Shown here: positions 1-8,791 of the stretch, in pieces
Layout of the letters: each line of letters starts with the position of its first letter
Numbering within the stretch: position 1 is the stretch's first letter
Assembly: GCF_040105385.1 (NCBI RefSeq)
Contig: NZ_JBEDNQ010000004.1
Coordinates: 248,001-312,000 of the forward strand
DNA: 64,000 nucleotides
Direction: 5' to 3'
DNA from: Pseudonocardia nematodicida
GTDB taxonomy: Bacteria > Actinomycetota > Actinomycetes > Mycobacteriales > Pseudonocardiaceae
The notes under the pieces: generated by a model
The model's database searches: none
Told to the model about the DNA's origin: nothing
The model's input: the letters and a program-made list of their open reading frames with translations, nothing else
Position numbers and translations under genes: made by a program

Positions 1-802
1 TGTTCTCCCGGCTCGCCGCGGCCGCGGTGCCGTCCCCGTTCACCCCGTACTCCGAGACGGCGTCGAAGTCGGCGATCGTGTTGATCCGGGCGGCCGGGAC
101 GCCCAGCTCGCGGGCGATCGCGACGTAGCCACCGCCGTACAGGTCGACCCAGGCGTCGATGTGCTCCGGCGCGGCGGCGCGCACGTTCGCCCCGGTCTCC
201 GCGGCGTCGGCGCCGTAGGCCGCCGGGGTCACACCCATCGCGCGCAGCCGGGCGTGGTGGGGCTCCGAGGCGATGCCGACGACCTCGGCGCCGCGCGCGG
301 CGAGCAGCTGCACCGCGATCTGACCGACGCCGCCGGCCGCGCCCGAGACGACGACGGTCTCGCCCGGCTGCGGGTCGACCGCCTCCACCGACCCGACGGC
401 CGCCATCCCCGCCACGTAGAGCGCACCGGCGGTCGCGACGTCCAGACCCGCGGGCCGCGGGAGCACCTGCTCGGCGGGCACGGTCACGTACGTCGCGTGC
501 GAGGCCCGCTCGTCGGTCCAGCCGAACACGTCGTCGCCGGGCTCGAGCCCGGTCACACCGTCCCCGACCGCGACGACCGTGCCGGCCCAGTCGCTGCCCT
601 CCCCGGACGGGAACGTCGTGGGGAACACCTCGGCCAGCGCGCCCGAGCGGATGAAGGCCTCCCCCGGGTTGATGCCTGCGGCACCCACCTCGACCAGCAC
701 CCTGCCGGGCGGCGGGTCCTCCACCTCGACGTCGGTCACGTACAGCTCGTCCACATCGCCGTAGCGGTCGAAACGCACCGCGCGGCCGGTCCGTGTGCTC
801 AT
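1..802 (-). CDS. NADPH:quinone reductase-like MDR oxidoreductase (3' end beyond window)
   Basis: The frame reads leftward from an ATG at 802 and runs off the window edge, so about 267 residues are visible and the C-terminus is missing. The N-terminal GroES-like domain contains GINPGEAFIRSG, and a Rossmann segment follows with VSGAAGGVGQIAVQ, the glycine-rich nucleotide-binding loop of zinc-independent medium-chain dehydrogenases. The structural zinc cysteines of true alcohol dehydrogenases are not seen, so a quinone oxidoreductase or enoyl reductase-like role using NADPH is expected, in the cytosol. Substrate cannot be inferred. It is transcribed away from the STAS gene across a 274-bp gap (803-1076) in which I see no gene. 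Confidence 0.85.
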   Translation of the reverse strand, partial: MSTRTGRAVRFDRYGDVDELYVTDVEVEDPPPGRVLVEVGAAGINPGEAFIRSGALAEVFPTTFPSGEGSDWAGTVVAVGDGVTGLEPGDDVFGWTDERASHATYVTVPAEQVLPRPAGLDVATAGALYVAGMAAVGSVEAVDPQPGETVVVSGAAGGVGQIAVQLLAARGAEVVGIASEPHHARLRAMGVTPAAYGADAAETGANVRAAAPEHIDAWVDLYGGGYVAIARELGVPAARINTIADFDAVSEYGVNGDGTAAAASREN

Positions 803-1076
803 GACCGCTGGGGTTCCCCGCTCCGCGGCGATGCACTCGCACCCGACGGGCCCGGTCGCACCAGGCCCGCGCAGGCCGGATCGCGGGCCGGTCCGCACGG
901 GCGGTGACCAGGGCTCCACCGGCAGGGTCGAACCGGAGGTGGGCCGGTGCGGATCCGGCCCGATCTCGGTACCGTGAGCGCATCGCAGACCATGCCGCTC
1001 CGTCCCGGACGCACGGCCCCGCCCGTCACGCTCCGCAGGGCCGGCGCCCGCTGCTGCCCGGATACGGAGGGCCGGC

Positions 1077-1496
1077 GTGAGCACCGCCGACCGCGCCCGG
1101 GAGCTGCGCCCCGCCGACCGGACGAGCTGGCCGGCGCCGGCGTCGCGGGTGCAGCTGCGGGCGCACGAGCCCCGGTCCGGGGTCAGCGTGCTCGAGGTCA
1201 TCGGCGAGGTCGACCTAACCGAGGCCGACGCGATCCGTGAGCGGATGACCGAGCTGCTGCGTGAGGCCCGGACCGGCCGGGCCGTGCTGGATCTCTCGGG
1301 TGTCGGTTTCCTGGGTTCGCACGGCCTGACCGCGGTGGTCCACTCCTCCCGCGCCGCGACCGAGGCGGGGATCCGGCTGGACGGGGTCACCGGTCCCGGG
1401 AACCGAGCGGTGATCAGGCCGGTCCGGATGACCGGTCTCGACCAGCTCATCGCCTGGTTCCCGGACCTGGACGCCGCGCTCGCCGAGGACGCCTGA
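1077..1496 (+). CDS. STAS-domain anti-sigma factor antagonist-like protein
   Basis: A 139-residue protein starting at GTG 1077, with CGGAGGG just upstream as ribosome binding site. Residues about 35-130 look like a STAS domain: SVLEVIGEVDLTEADAIRERM then AVLDLSGVGFLGSHGLTAVV, where the serine after LG is at the position phosphorylated in SpoIIAA/RsbV-type antagonists. Family members bind an anti-sigma kinase in the unphosphorylated state and so release a sigma factor. No anti-sigma kinase or sigma gene lies nearby, so the partner is unknown. The stop codon is immediately followed by the GTG of the next gene, so the two are probably co-transcribed. Confidence 0.85.
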   Translation: MSTADRARELRPADRTSWPAPASRVQLRAHEPRSGVSVLEVIGEVDLTEADAIRERMTELLREARTGRAVLDLSGVGFLGSHGLTAVVHSSRAATEAGIRLDGVTGPGNRAVIRPVRMTGLDQLIAWFPDLDAALAEDA

Positions 1497-2204
1497 GTGC
1501 CCGTGGCTCCCGACGGCCGCCCGGTCGCGGTGGTGTTCGCCGACGCGTGGACCCGCCCGTCGGAGTCCGATCACACCGACGACACCGAGTCCGTCGCGGC
1601 GCTGCTGCGCGCCGGCCGGCACGGCTTCGACGTCCGGACCGCGGGCCCGGCCGGGGAGCGATCGCTGCGGGACGCGCTGGCCGACCCGTCGACGGTGCTG
1701 TTCGCCTACCCGGGCGCGGACGGCGACGACGAGACCGCGTTCCGGCGGCTGCGCCGCGACCGGGGCGCGATCCGGCGCTTCGTCCGGGGCGGCGGCCGCT
1801 ACCTCGGGGTCTGCATGGGCGCGTTCCTCGCCGAACGCGGTTTCCTCGACCTGCTCGACGGCCGGGTGGAGGAGTACTGGTCCCGCAAGGGGGCCACGGT
1901 GACCACACCGGACCCTTCCCTGGTGACGGTCAGCTGGCGCGGCCGGGACCGGACGTTGTACTTCCAGGACGGCGGCGCCATCGTGCTGCCCCGCCGGACC
2001 CGGCGGGACGCCGAGGTACTGGCGACCTATCCGGACGGTCCGGCCGCGGCGGTGGTCACCTCGTTCGGCGACGGCGCGATCGGGCTCGTCGGGCCGCACC
2101 CGGACGCCCCGCGGTCCTGGTTCGACGACCACGGACTCGACCACCCCGGGGACGCCGACGACCTGGGCCAGGATCTCCTCGACACGCTCATGGCGCGCCG
2201 CTGA
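1497..2204 (+). CDS. Biotin-protein-ligase N-terminal (BPL_N)-like glutamine amidotransferase-fold protein
   Basis: A 235-residue protein whose GTG start abuts the stop codon of the STAS gene. The class I amidotransferase-like core shows the nucleophile elbow GGRYLGVCMGAFLA with Cys at about residue 106, and a C-terminal FGDGAIGLVGPHPD carrying a candidate catalytic His. This pattern is that of the BPL_N family, stand-alone proteins related to the N-terminal domain of yeast biotin ligase. Their activity is not well established; a hydrolase or amidotransferase role is a family inference. The tight coupling with a STAS protein is unusual and may only be positional. Confidence 0.75.
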   Translation: MPVAPDGRPVAVVFADAWTRPSESDHTDDTESVAALLRAGRHGFDVRTAGPAGERSLRDALADPSTVLFAYPGADGDDETAFRRLRRDRGAIRRFVRGGGRYLGVCMGAFLAERGFLDLLDGRVEEYWSRKGATVTTPDPSLVTVSWRGRDRTLYFQDGGAIVLPRRTRRDAEVLATYPDGPAAAVVTSFGDGAIGLVGPHPDAPRSWFDDHGLDHPGDADDLGQDLLDTLMARR

Positions 2205-2320
2205 CCAGCGGGGATCTACTCCTACGTACGCCGGCCCGCGCTGGTTCACCTGTTTGCGAGTGATAATCCCCACCTCCCTCCGGTCCATTTCGTACACGTT
2301 TCGGTGGGTAGTCCTGGCTC

Positions 2321-5300
2321 ATGTCCGACGTGTCCAGACGAGCCGTGCCCGGTGGGGTGGGCGACGACGGGAGCCCGGGGAGCGCACCGCTGGTCGTCCG
2401 TCGCGATCTCCCGTACACCCCGTCGCCGGAGCCCAGGCCCACGCCGAGCCCGATGCCCCGGCGGGAGCTCGACGGCCGCGTCCTGGTGCCCGGCGCGACG
2501 CTCGAGGCACCGCGGACCCGCCCCGGCGAGCACCTGGCCGAAGTGTTCGAGGAGGCCGTGGACCGGCACCCGGACGCCGTCGCCGTCGACACCGGCGACC
2601 GGGAGCTGACCTACCGCGACCTCGACGGCCGTGCCGACCGGCTGGCCCGGCACCTGCGCGACCGCGGGCACGGGCCCGGCACGGTCGCCGGGCTGCTGCT
2701 CGACGACCCGGTCGAGACCTACACGGCGATGCTCGGCGCGCTGAAGGCCGGCGTCACCTTCGTGCCGCTCGACGTGGGCTTCCCCGGAGACCGGATCGAC
2801 TACATCCTCCACGACTCCGCGGCCGGGCTGCTGCTCACCACCCGCTCCGCGCGGGACGCGGTCGAGGGGATCGGCGCCGAGGTCGAGACGCTGGTCGTCG
2901 ACGGCGACGAGGCCGGGGGTATCGCGGACCGTCCGGCCACCAGGCTCGACCCCGCCGACCGGCGCGACGGCACCGAGCACCCCGCCTACCTGATCTACAC
3001 CTCCGGCTCGACCGGCCGCCCCAAGGGCGTGGTGATCGGACACCCGGCGATCTGCAACTTCGTCCGGGTCGCCGCCGACGAGTACGGCGTGCGCGGCGAC
3101 GACCGGATGTACCAGGGCCTGACCCTGGCGTTCGACTTCTCGGTCGAGGAGATCTGGACCGCGTTCCTGGTCGGGGCCACCCTGGTGCCGAAACCGCCCG
3201 GGGCCTCCATGGTCGGCGAGGAGCTGCACGACTTCCTCGCCGAGCGCCGGGTCACCGCGATGTGCTGCGTCCCGACCCTGCTCGCCACCCTCGACGCCGA
3301 CCTCGACGACCTGCGCTTCCTGCTCGTCTCCGGCGAGGCCTGCCCGCAGGACCTGGTCCGCCGCTGGTACCGCGACGACCGGCGGTTCCTCAACGTGTAC
3401 GGGCCGACCGAGGCCACCGTGACCGCGACCTGGACCGAGCTGCACCCGGACCGGGCGGTCACCATCGGCGAGCCGCTGCCGACCTACGCCGTCGTCGTGC
3501 TGGACACCGGGGACGACGACCCGGGGGACGACGACCCGGCGGCCGGCGCCGGCGGTCCGGCGCGGGCGCTGCCGTTCGGCGAGACCGGTGAGATCGCGAT
3601 CGCGGGTGTCGGGCTCGCCGAGGGTTATCTGAACCGCGACGAGAAGACCGCCGAGGTCTTCGTCGACGACGTCCTGGATCTCCCGCACAACCCGTCGGGA
3701 CGGCTCTACCGGACCGGGGACCTCGGCCGGGTCGACTCCTCCGGGGAGATCGAGTACCAGGGCCGGATCGACCTGCAGGTCAAGATCCGCGGGTACCGGA
3801 TCGAGATCGGCGAGATCGAGGCCGTGCTGCAGGACCACCCCGCGGTCGCGATGGCCGTCGTCGACACCTACGAGGCGACGCCGGGGACCCCGGAGCTGGT
3901 CGGCTACTACAGCGTGGCCCGCGACGCGGACGCCCCCGACCCCGACGAGCTGCGCGACACCCTCCGGGACCGGTTGCCGTCCTACATGGTGCCGACCTAC
4001 CTCGAGCACCTCGACCGCATCCCGATGACGACCAGCGACAAGGCGGACCGGAAGAACCTGCCCGCCCCGTCCGGTGGCCGGATCGCGAGCTCCGGGCCGG
4101 TCGTCGCGCCGGAGACCGACGTCGAGCGTGGCCTGGCCGCCGAGCTCGCCACCGCGCTCGGCGCGGACGTCGCCGAGATCTCGGTGACCGCCGACGTGTT
4201 CGACGACCTCGGCGCCACCTCGCTGCTGATGGCCGGCTTCACCGCGGCCGTGCGCCGCCGTGGCGACCTGCCCACCGTCGCCGCCCGCGACGTCTACCGG
4301 AACCCGACGGTCCGCGGGCTCGCGGCCGCGCTCGGTGATCCGCCGGCCACGACCGGGGACGCCCCGGCGCCGCGGGTCGAGCCGGTGCGGCCGCGGCCGG
4401 TGGCGCACGCGCTGACCGGGACCGGGCAGCTGCTGTTCCTGCTCGCCGGCGGGTTCGCGTTCGCGGTCACCATGGTCGCCGGCTACCGCTGGATCTCCGC
4501 GGGACCGGACGCCGGCGCCCTCGTCGGACGGTCCGCCGTCTGGTCGGCCGGGGTGCTCGCCGCCGTCGTGCTCCTCCCGGTGCTCGTCAAGTGGACGGTC
4601 GTCGGCCGGTTCCGGACCGGATCCGTGCCGCTGTGGGGGTTCGGGCACTTTCGGTTCTGGGTGGTCAGCACGCTGATCCGGTCGAGCCCGATGGTGCTGC
4701 TCGCGGGCACCCCGCCGTACCAGTGGTGGCTGCGACTGCTGGGTGCCCGGATCGGCCGGAACACCGCGATCTTCACCCGCAACGTCCCGGTCGCGACCGA
4801 CCTGATCCGGATCGGACGTCGCACCGTCGTGTACCCGGAGACGTCGCTGCAGGGGTACCGGGCGGTGCCGGGGGCGCTTGAGTTCGGCACCGTCGAGATC
4901 GGCGACGACTGCGTGGTCGGTGAGGCGTCGGTGCTGGACACCTGGACCGGCATGGAGGGCGGTGCCCAGCTGGGACACGCCTCGGCGCTGCGCTCCGGGC
5001 ACACCGTCCCGGCCGGCGAGGTCTGGCACGGCTCACCCGCCGGCGCCGCCGACGCCGACTACCGGACCGCGCCCCCGTCGGGAGCGGGGCGCGCCCGCCG
5101 GTTCGTCTACAGCGGATTCGTCGTCGGCGGTGGGTGGCTGCTCGGGACCGCGCTGCTGGCGCTGACGACCTGGCTGTTCTCCCGGTTCGCGCCCGAGGTG
5201 GCCGGCTGGATCGGCCTGACCGCCGCGCAGCTCGGGATGCACTGGTGGTTCTTCGCCGTCGGCGCCCTCGCCGTGATGGCGCTCTATCTGCTCGCGGTAC

Positions 5301-6844
5301 TGGGTGCGACGCTCGTCGTCCTGGTGGTGCCGCGGGTGGCGTCGCTGCTGGTGCGGCCGGGCGAGACCTACGCACTGTTCGGGATCCGGCACCTCGCCCA
5401 GCAGATCGTGACGGGCCTGTCGAACTCCCGGTTCCTGGTGCTGATGCTCGGGGACAGCTCGTTCGTCACCGGCTACCTGCGCGCGCTCGGCTACGACCTG
5501 GGACGGATGCAGCAGACCGGGTCGAACTTCGGCACACAGCTGCGCCAGGAGGCACCGCACCTGTCGTCGGTCGGCGGCGGGACGATGGTGTCCGACGGGC
5601 TGCGGATCATGAACACCGACCTGTCGCACGACTCGTTCCGGGTCCGCCCGGTCGAGGTCGGCGAGCGGAACTTCGTCGGCAACGACGTGCACTTCCCGCC
5701 GGACGCCCGGACCGGGGAGAACGTCCTGCTGGCGACGAAGGTGATGGTGCCGACCGAGGGCCCGGTCCGCTCCGACGTCGGCCTGCTCGGGTCCCCGCCG
5801 ATGGAGATCCCGCGCACCGGCGCGGGCCCGCACCCGAACCACCCGGACACCGACGAGGAGCTGGCCCGGCGGCTGCGGTCGAAGAACCTCTACAACACGA
5901 CGACGCTGCTCACGACCCTGTTGGTCCGCGCGTTCGGTGTCGCGCTGGCGCTGGTCCCGATCGGTTTCACCGTCGCGCTGTGGCCGTCCTGGGGACTGTG
6001 GGCGCTCGGGCCCGCGGTGTTCCTCGGCCCGCTGCTGCTGATGGCCTGGTCGGCACTGCTGGAACGGGCCACCCTCGGCTTCCGCGGGCTGCAGCCGCGC
6101 ACCGCGTCGATCTACGACCGCTACTTCTGGTTCCACGAACGGCTCTGGAAGCTCTACGTCCGCCCGGTCCTGGCCGGCAGCCCGCTGCTGGTCTGGCGCA
6201 ACCGGCTCGCCGGTCTGCCCGCCGGCCGGCGGGTGTTCGACGACGGTGCCTCGCTGCCGGAGAAGAGCCTGGTCACGATCGGCGACGACGCCGTACTCAA
6301 CGCCGGTTCGGTGATCCAGTGCCACTCGCTGGAGGACGGCCGCTTCGAGTCCGGACGGGTGCGGGTCGGCGACGGCGCGTCGATCGGGGTGCAGGCGTTC
6401 GTGCACTACTCGACCGAGATCGGCGACGGCGCGCGGCTGGCCGCCGACTCGTTCCTCATGAAGGGCGAGCAGGTCGGCCCCGGTGAGTCCTGGGGCGGCA
6501 ACCCGGCCGAGCCCGAGTCCGCCGACGAGCCGCCGGCGCCGGATCACCGCTCCGTTGCGCCGGTGTCCGACGCCGGGCAGGACATCCCGGGATCGGAGGA
6601 CCCGGCGGGCCCGCGCCGTCTGACCGACGAGGTGTTCCTGTCCCGGGTCCAGCGGCAGCTGGGGGTGCACGACCTGGACCAGGCGACCTCCGCCTCGGTG
6701 GCGGTGCTGGAGACCGTCGCCGGGAGCCTCGACGCGGGCGGGCGGGCGGCCCTGGCCGACCGGCTGCCGCCCGGGCTGCGCGCGCGGGTCCCGGCCCTCC
6801 ACGACGGACTGCACTCCCCCGGGCAGCACGCGATCGCCGACTGA
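2321..6844 (+). CDS. Pls/PosA-family NRPS-like polyamino acid synthetase
   Basis: 1507 residues in one chain. An adenylation domain (about 60-560) has YLIYTSGSTGRPKG near residue 222, NVYGPTEATVTATW near 359, YRTGDLGR near 463 and GYRIEIGEIE near 491. A carrier domain follows with DDLGATSLLM, phosphopantetheine Ser near 634. The C-terminal half has about six membrane segments interleaved with hexapeptide (left-handed beta-helix) repeats such as RIGRNTAIF and VGEASVLD. This is the architecture of epsilon-poly-L-lysine synthetase and poly-ornithine synthetase relatives, in which the membrane part joins activated monomers without a classical condensation or thioesterase domain. The monomer here is unknown. 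Upstream 2205-2320 probably holds its promoter. Product identity is inference. Confidence 0.9.
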   Translation: MSDVSRRAVPGGVGDDGSPGSAPLVVRRDLPYTPSPEPRPTPSPMPRRELDGRVLVPGATLEAPRTRPGEHLAEVFEEAVDRHPDAVAVDTGDRELTYRDLDGRADRLARHLRDRGHGPGTVAGLLLDDPVETYTAMLGALKAGVTFVPLDVGFPGDRIDYILHDSAAGLLLTTRSARDAVEGIGAEVETLVVDGDEAGGIADRPATRLDPADRRDGTEHPAYLIYTSGSTGRPKGVVIGHPAICNFVRVAADEYGVRGDDRMYQGLTLAFDFSVEEIWTAFLVGATLVPKPPGASMVGEELHDFLAERRVTAMCCVPTLLATLDADLDDLRFLLVSGEACPQDLVRRWYRDDRRFLNVYGPTEATVTATWTELHPDRAVTIGEPLPTYAVVVLDTGDDDPGDDDPAAGAGGPARALPFGETGEIAIAGVGLAEGYLNRDEKTAEVFVDDVLDLPHNPSGRLYRTGDLGRVDSSGEIEYQGRIDLQVKIRGYRIEIGEIEAVLQDHPAVAMAVVDTYEATPGTPELVGYYSVARDADAPDPDELRDTLRDRLPSYMVPTYLEHLDRIPMTTSDKADRKNLPAPSGGRIASSGPVVAPETDVERGLAAELATALGADVAEISVTADVFDDLGATSLLMAGFTAAVRRRGDLPTVAARDVYRNPTVRGLAAALGDPPATTGDAPAPRVEPVRPRPVAHALTGTGQLLFLLAGGFAFAVTMVAGYRWISAGPDAGALVGRSAVWSAGVLAAVVLLPVLVKWTVVGRFRTGSVPLWGFGHFRFWVVSTLIRSSPMVLLAGTPPYQWWLRLLGARIGRNTAIFTRNVPVATDLIRIGRRTVVYPETSLQGYRAVPGALEFGTVEIGDDCVVGEASVLDTWTGMEGGAQLGHASALRSGHTVPAGEVWHGSPAGAADADYRTAPPSGAGRARRFVYSGFVVGGGWLLGTALLALTTWLFSRFAPEVAGWIGLTAAQLGMHWWFFAVGALAVMALYLLAVLGATLVVLVVPRVASLLVRPGETYALFGIRHLAQQIVTGLSNSRFLVLMLGDSSFVTGYLRALGYDLGRMQQTGSNFGTQLRQEAPHLSSVGGGTMVSDGLRIMNTDLSHDSFRVRPVEVGERNFVGNDVHFPPDARTGENVLLATKVMVPTEGPVRSDVGLLGSPPMEIPRTGAGPHPNHPDTDEELARRLRSKNLYNTTTLLTTLLVRAFGVALALVPIGFTVALWPSWGLWALGPAVFLGPLLLMAWSALLERATLGFRGLQPRTASIYDRYFWFHERLWKLYVRPVLAGSPLLVWRNRLAGLPAGRRVFDDGASLPEKSLVTIGDDAVLNAGSVIQCHSLEDGRFESGRVRVGDGASIGVQAFVHYSTEIGDGARLAADSFLMKGEQVGPGESWGGNPAEPESADEPPAPDHRSVAPVSDAGQDIPGSEDPAGPRRLTDEVFLSRVQRQLGVHDLDQATSASVAVLETVAGSLDAGGRAALADRLPPGLRARVPALHDGLHSPGQHAIAD

Positions 6845-6964
6845 GGCCGGACGGACCGGTTGTGCACCATTGACGTCGTCGGCCGGACCGGGCACCGTGG
6901 ATGTGATCGTCGTCATACGATCGCGTCCCGGTACCGCCGCCTGCACGACGGAGTGGAGCAGCGC

Positions 6965-7357
6965 ATGCCCGAGAAGTCCCTGTTCGAGCGCCTCGGTGGC
7001 ACCTACGCCATCGCCGGCGCGGTGGACGTGCTCGTCGACCGCCTCTTCGCGAGCGCCTCGGTCAACGCCAACGAGGCGGTGCACGCCCACCACGGTGACC
7101 CGGCGAACGCCCCGGGCTACAAGTTCCTGGTCACGGCGTGGTCGATCGAGGCGACCGGCGGCCCGTCGTGCTATCCCGGCCTGGACATGGAACGGGCGCA
7201 CGCGACCCTCGACATCACCGACGAGCAGTTCGACGCCGTCGCCACCGAGATCGACGCGACCCTGAACTTCCTCGCCGTCCCGGCGGCCGAGCGCGCGGAG
7301 TTCATGGAGATCATCGAGAGTTTCCGGCCGCAGGTCGTCGCGGGCGCGGCGGCCTGA
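6965..7357 (+). CDS. Group I truncated haemoglobin-like protein
   Basis: 130 residues from ATG 6965. The N-terminal SLFERLGGTYAIAGAVDVLV and the later GGPSCYPGLDMERAHATL match group I (trHbN-like) globins; His79 in MERAHATL is the predicted proximal haem ligand. The B10 tyrosine common in NO-dioxygenating trHbN is not at its usual place (VDRLFASAS has Phe), so ligand chemistry may differ. Cytosolic oxygen or nitric oxide binding is the family role. An in-frame extension to 6860 is open but lacks a good ribosome site and does not look like globin sequence, so I prefer the internal ATG. Confidence 0.8.
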   Translation: MPEKSLFERLGGTYAIAGAVDVLVDRLFASASVNANEAVHAHHGDPANAPGYKFLVTAWSIEATGGPSCYPGLDMERAHATLDITDEQFDAVATEIDATLNFLAVPAAERAEFMEIIESFRPQVVAGAAA

Positions 7358-7370
7358 ACGCGGCGCCCCG

Positions 7371-7775
7371 TCACCGCAACGACCAGACGCACCCGCCGTC
7401 GAAGACGACGGTCTCGCCGTCGAGCAGCCGGGCCGCGGCCGGGCCGTGCACCGTCGCCTCCGCGACCGTCTCGCCGCCGGTTCCGGAGCGCTGGTAGCGG
7501 CACGACTGACCGTCGGGCCCGGGCCCCGGGGTGACGTAGTCGCCTGCGTGCAGATCCGCCCCGACCAGGTACTCGCCGATCTCGGCGACGGCGACGGGCG
7601 CCGTGACCCGGTCGGTGCCGTTCGCCTCCAGGAGCAGTCCTCGCAGCAGGACGAGACCGGTGGCGATCACCACCGGGAGGGTGAGCACCAGCAGCAGCCA
7701 GCGGCGGCTCGTCGCGTACCCGCCCGCTCGCGCGCGCTCCGCGTAGTACCGCTCGTAGGGTCCGTCGTTCCGCAT
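7371..7775 (-). CDS. Single-pass membrane protein with secreted actinobacterial beta-type domain
   Basis: 134 residues from ATG 7775. A basic N-terminus (RARAGGYATSRRW) precedes one membrane helix, about residues 25-48 (LLLVLTLPVVIATGLVLLRG), then an extracytoplasmic domain. The segment IGEYLVGADLHAGDYVTPGP and the paired cysteines in SCRYQRSG and GGCVWSL resemble small actinobacterial exported domains that begin with a G-x-D-x-x-P/A-G-x-Y pattern; their function is not known. The frame stays open upstream over the SDR gene, but that part is arginine-rich antisense and was excluded. It converges with the globin gene with a 13-bp gap. Confidence 0.6.
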   Translation of the reverse strand: MRNDGPYERYYAERARAGGYATSRRWLLLVLTLPVVIATGLVLLRGLLLEANGTDRVTAPVAVAEIGEYLVGADLHAGDYVTPGPGPDGQSCRYQRSGTGGETVAEATVHGPAAARLLDGETVVFDGGCVWSLR

Positions 7776-7934
7776 GCACCTGCCGTTCTCGCACCCGGAG
7801 CATCGCGTCCGGTGCGGGGTCGTTAGCGGGTCGTTCCACTGTGGCGGCAAGTCCGACCGATCGGAGCAGTCGTGCGGCCCGGCGGCCCGGCGACGATCAT
7901 GGGGCTCCATCCACCGCACGGACCCGGGAGCCCG

Positions 7935-8774
7935 ATGAGGACGTTCGCCGACCGCACCGCCGCCGTCACGGGAGCCGCGTCCGGCATCGGCCGCGCGCTC
8001 GCCGGCCGGCTGGCCCGCGAGGGCTGCCACCTCGCGCTCGCCGACGTCGACGCCGACGGGCTCGCCGCCACCACCGCGGGCCTCACCGGCACCGGCGTGC
8101 GGGTCACCAGCACGGTGCTCGACGTCGCCGACGAACAGGCCGTGCACGGCTGGGCGGCGACGGTCGTCGCGGAACACGGCGGGGTGAACCTGCTGGTCAA
8201 CAACGCCGGCGTCGCGCTGTCCGGGACCGTCGCGAGCCTGTCCACTGCGGACTACCGCTGGGTCATGGACGTCAACTTCTGGGGCGTGCTGTACGGGACG
8301 ACGGCGTTCCTGCCGCACCTGGAGGCGTCCGGCGAGGGGCACGTGGTGAACGTGTCGAGCGTGTTCGGGCTGTTCGCGCAGCCCCTGATGAGCGGGTACA
8401 ACGCCAGCAAGTACGCGGTGCGCGGGTTCACCGAGTCACTGCGGCAGGACCTGGAGCTGACCGGCTCCCCCGTGTCGGCGACCTGCGTGCACCCCGGCGG
8501 GATCCGGACCGCGATCGCCCGCTCGGCCCGGGTCGACCCGAGCGCCGGCGCCGCACTCGGACAGGACGCCGGCGCGGCGGCGGCCGGCTTCGAGAAGCTG
8601 CTGCGGACGAGCCCGGACCGTGCGGCGCGGACCATCCTGGACGGGGTCCGGCACGACCGGCGCCGGGTGCTGATCGGCCCCGACGCCCGGGTGCTCGACG
8701 CGCTCGTGCGGGTACTGCCCACCGGCTACCAGCGCATCGTCACCCGCGCCGTCCGCTCCCGCCGCACCCGCTGA
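7935..8774 (+). CDS. Short-chain dehydrogenase/reductase
   Basis: 279 residues from ATG 7935. Classical SDR features are all present: the cofactor loop GAASGIGRALA near residue 13, NNAG near 90, and the catalytic set Ser in VNVSSVFGLF with Tyr and Lys in GYNASKYAV. The acidic residue after the second strand (LALADVDADG) favours NAD(H). The C-terminal part with FEKLLRTSPDRAARTILDGV is typical of actinobacterial SDRs that act on lipophilic alcohols or ketones. Substrate cannot be told from the neighbours. It converges with dgdA. Confidence 0.85.
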   Translation: MRTFADRTAAVTGAASGIGRALAGRLAREGCHLALADVDADGLAATTAGLTGTGVRVTSTVLDVADEQAVHGWAATVVAEHGGVNLLVNNAGVALSGTVASLSTADYRWVMDVNFWGVLYGTTAFLPHLEASGEGHVVNVSSVFGLFAQPLMSGYNASKYAVRGFTESLRQDLELTGSPVSATCVHPGGIRTAIARSARVDPSAGAALGQDAGAAAAGFEKLLRTSPDRAARTILDGVRHDRRRVLIGPDARVLDALVRVLPTGYQRIVTRAVRSRRTR

Positions 8775-8791
8775 CGCGGCCGGCGGCGCCG

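Noticed and set aside
2246..5029. Very long minus-strand open frame (927 codons) opposite the NRPS-like gene
   Set aside because: It is antisense to a gene with clear A and carrier domain motifs; its translation is Arg/Gly/Pro/Val-rich low complexity with no domain, a usual effect of high third-position GC.
7776..8342. Upstream part of the minus frame that ends at 7371
   Set aside because: It overlaps the SDR gene in antisense and lacks the pattern of a protein; the membrane protein starts at 7775.
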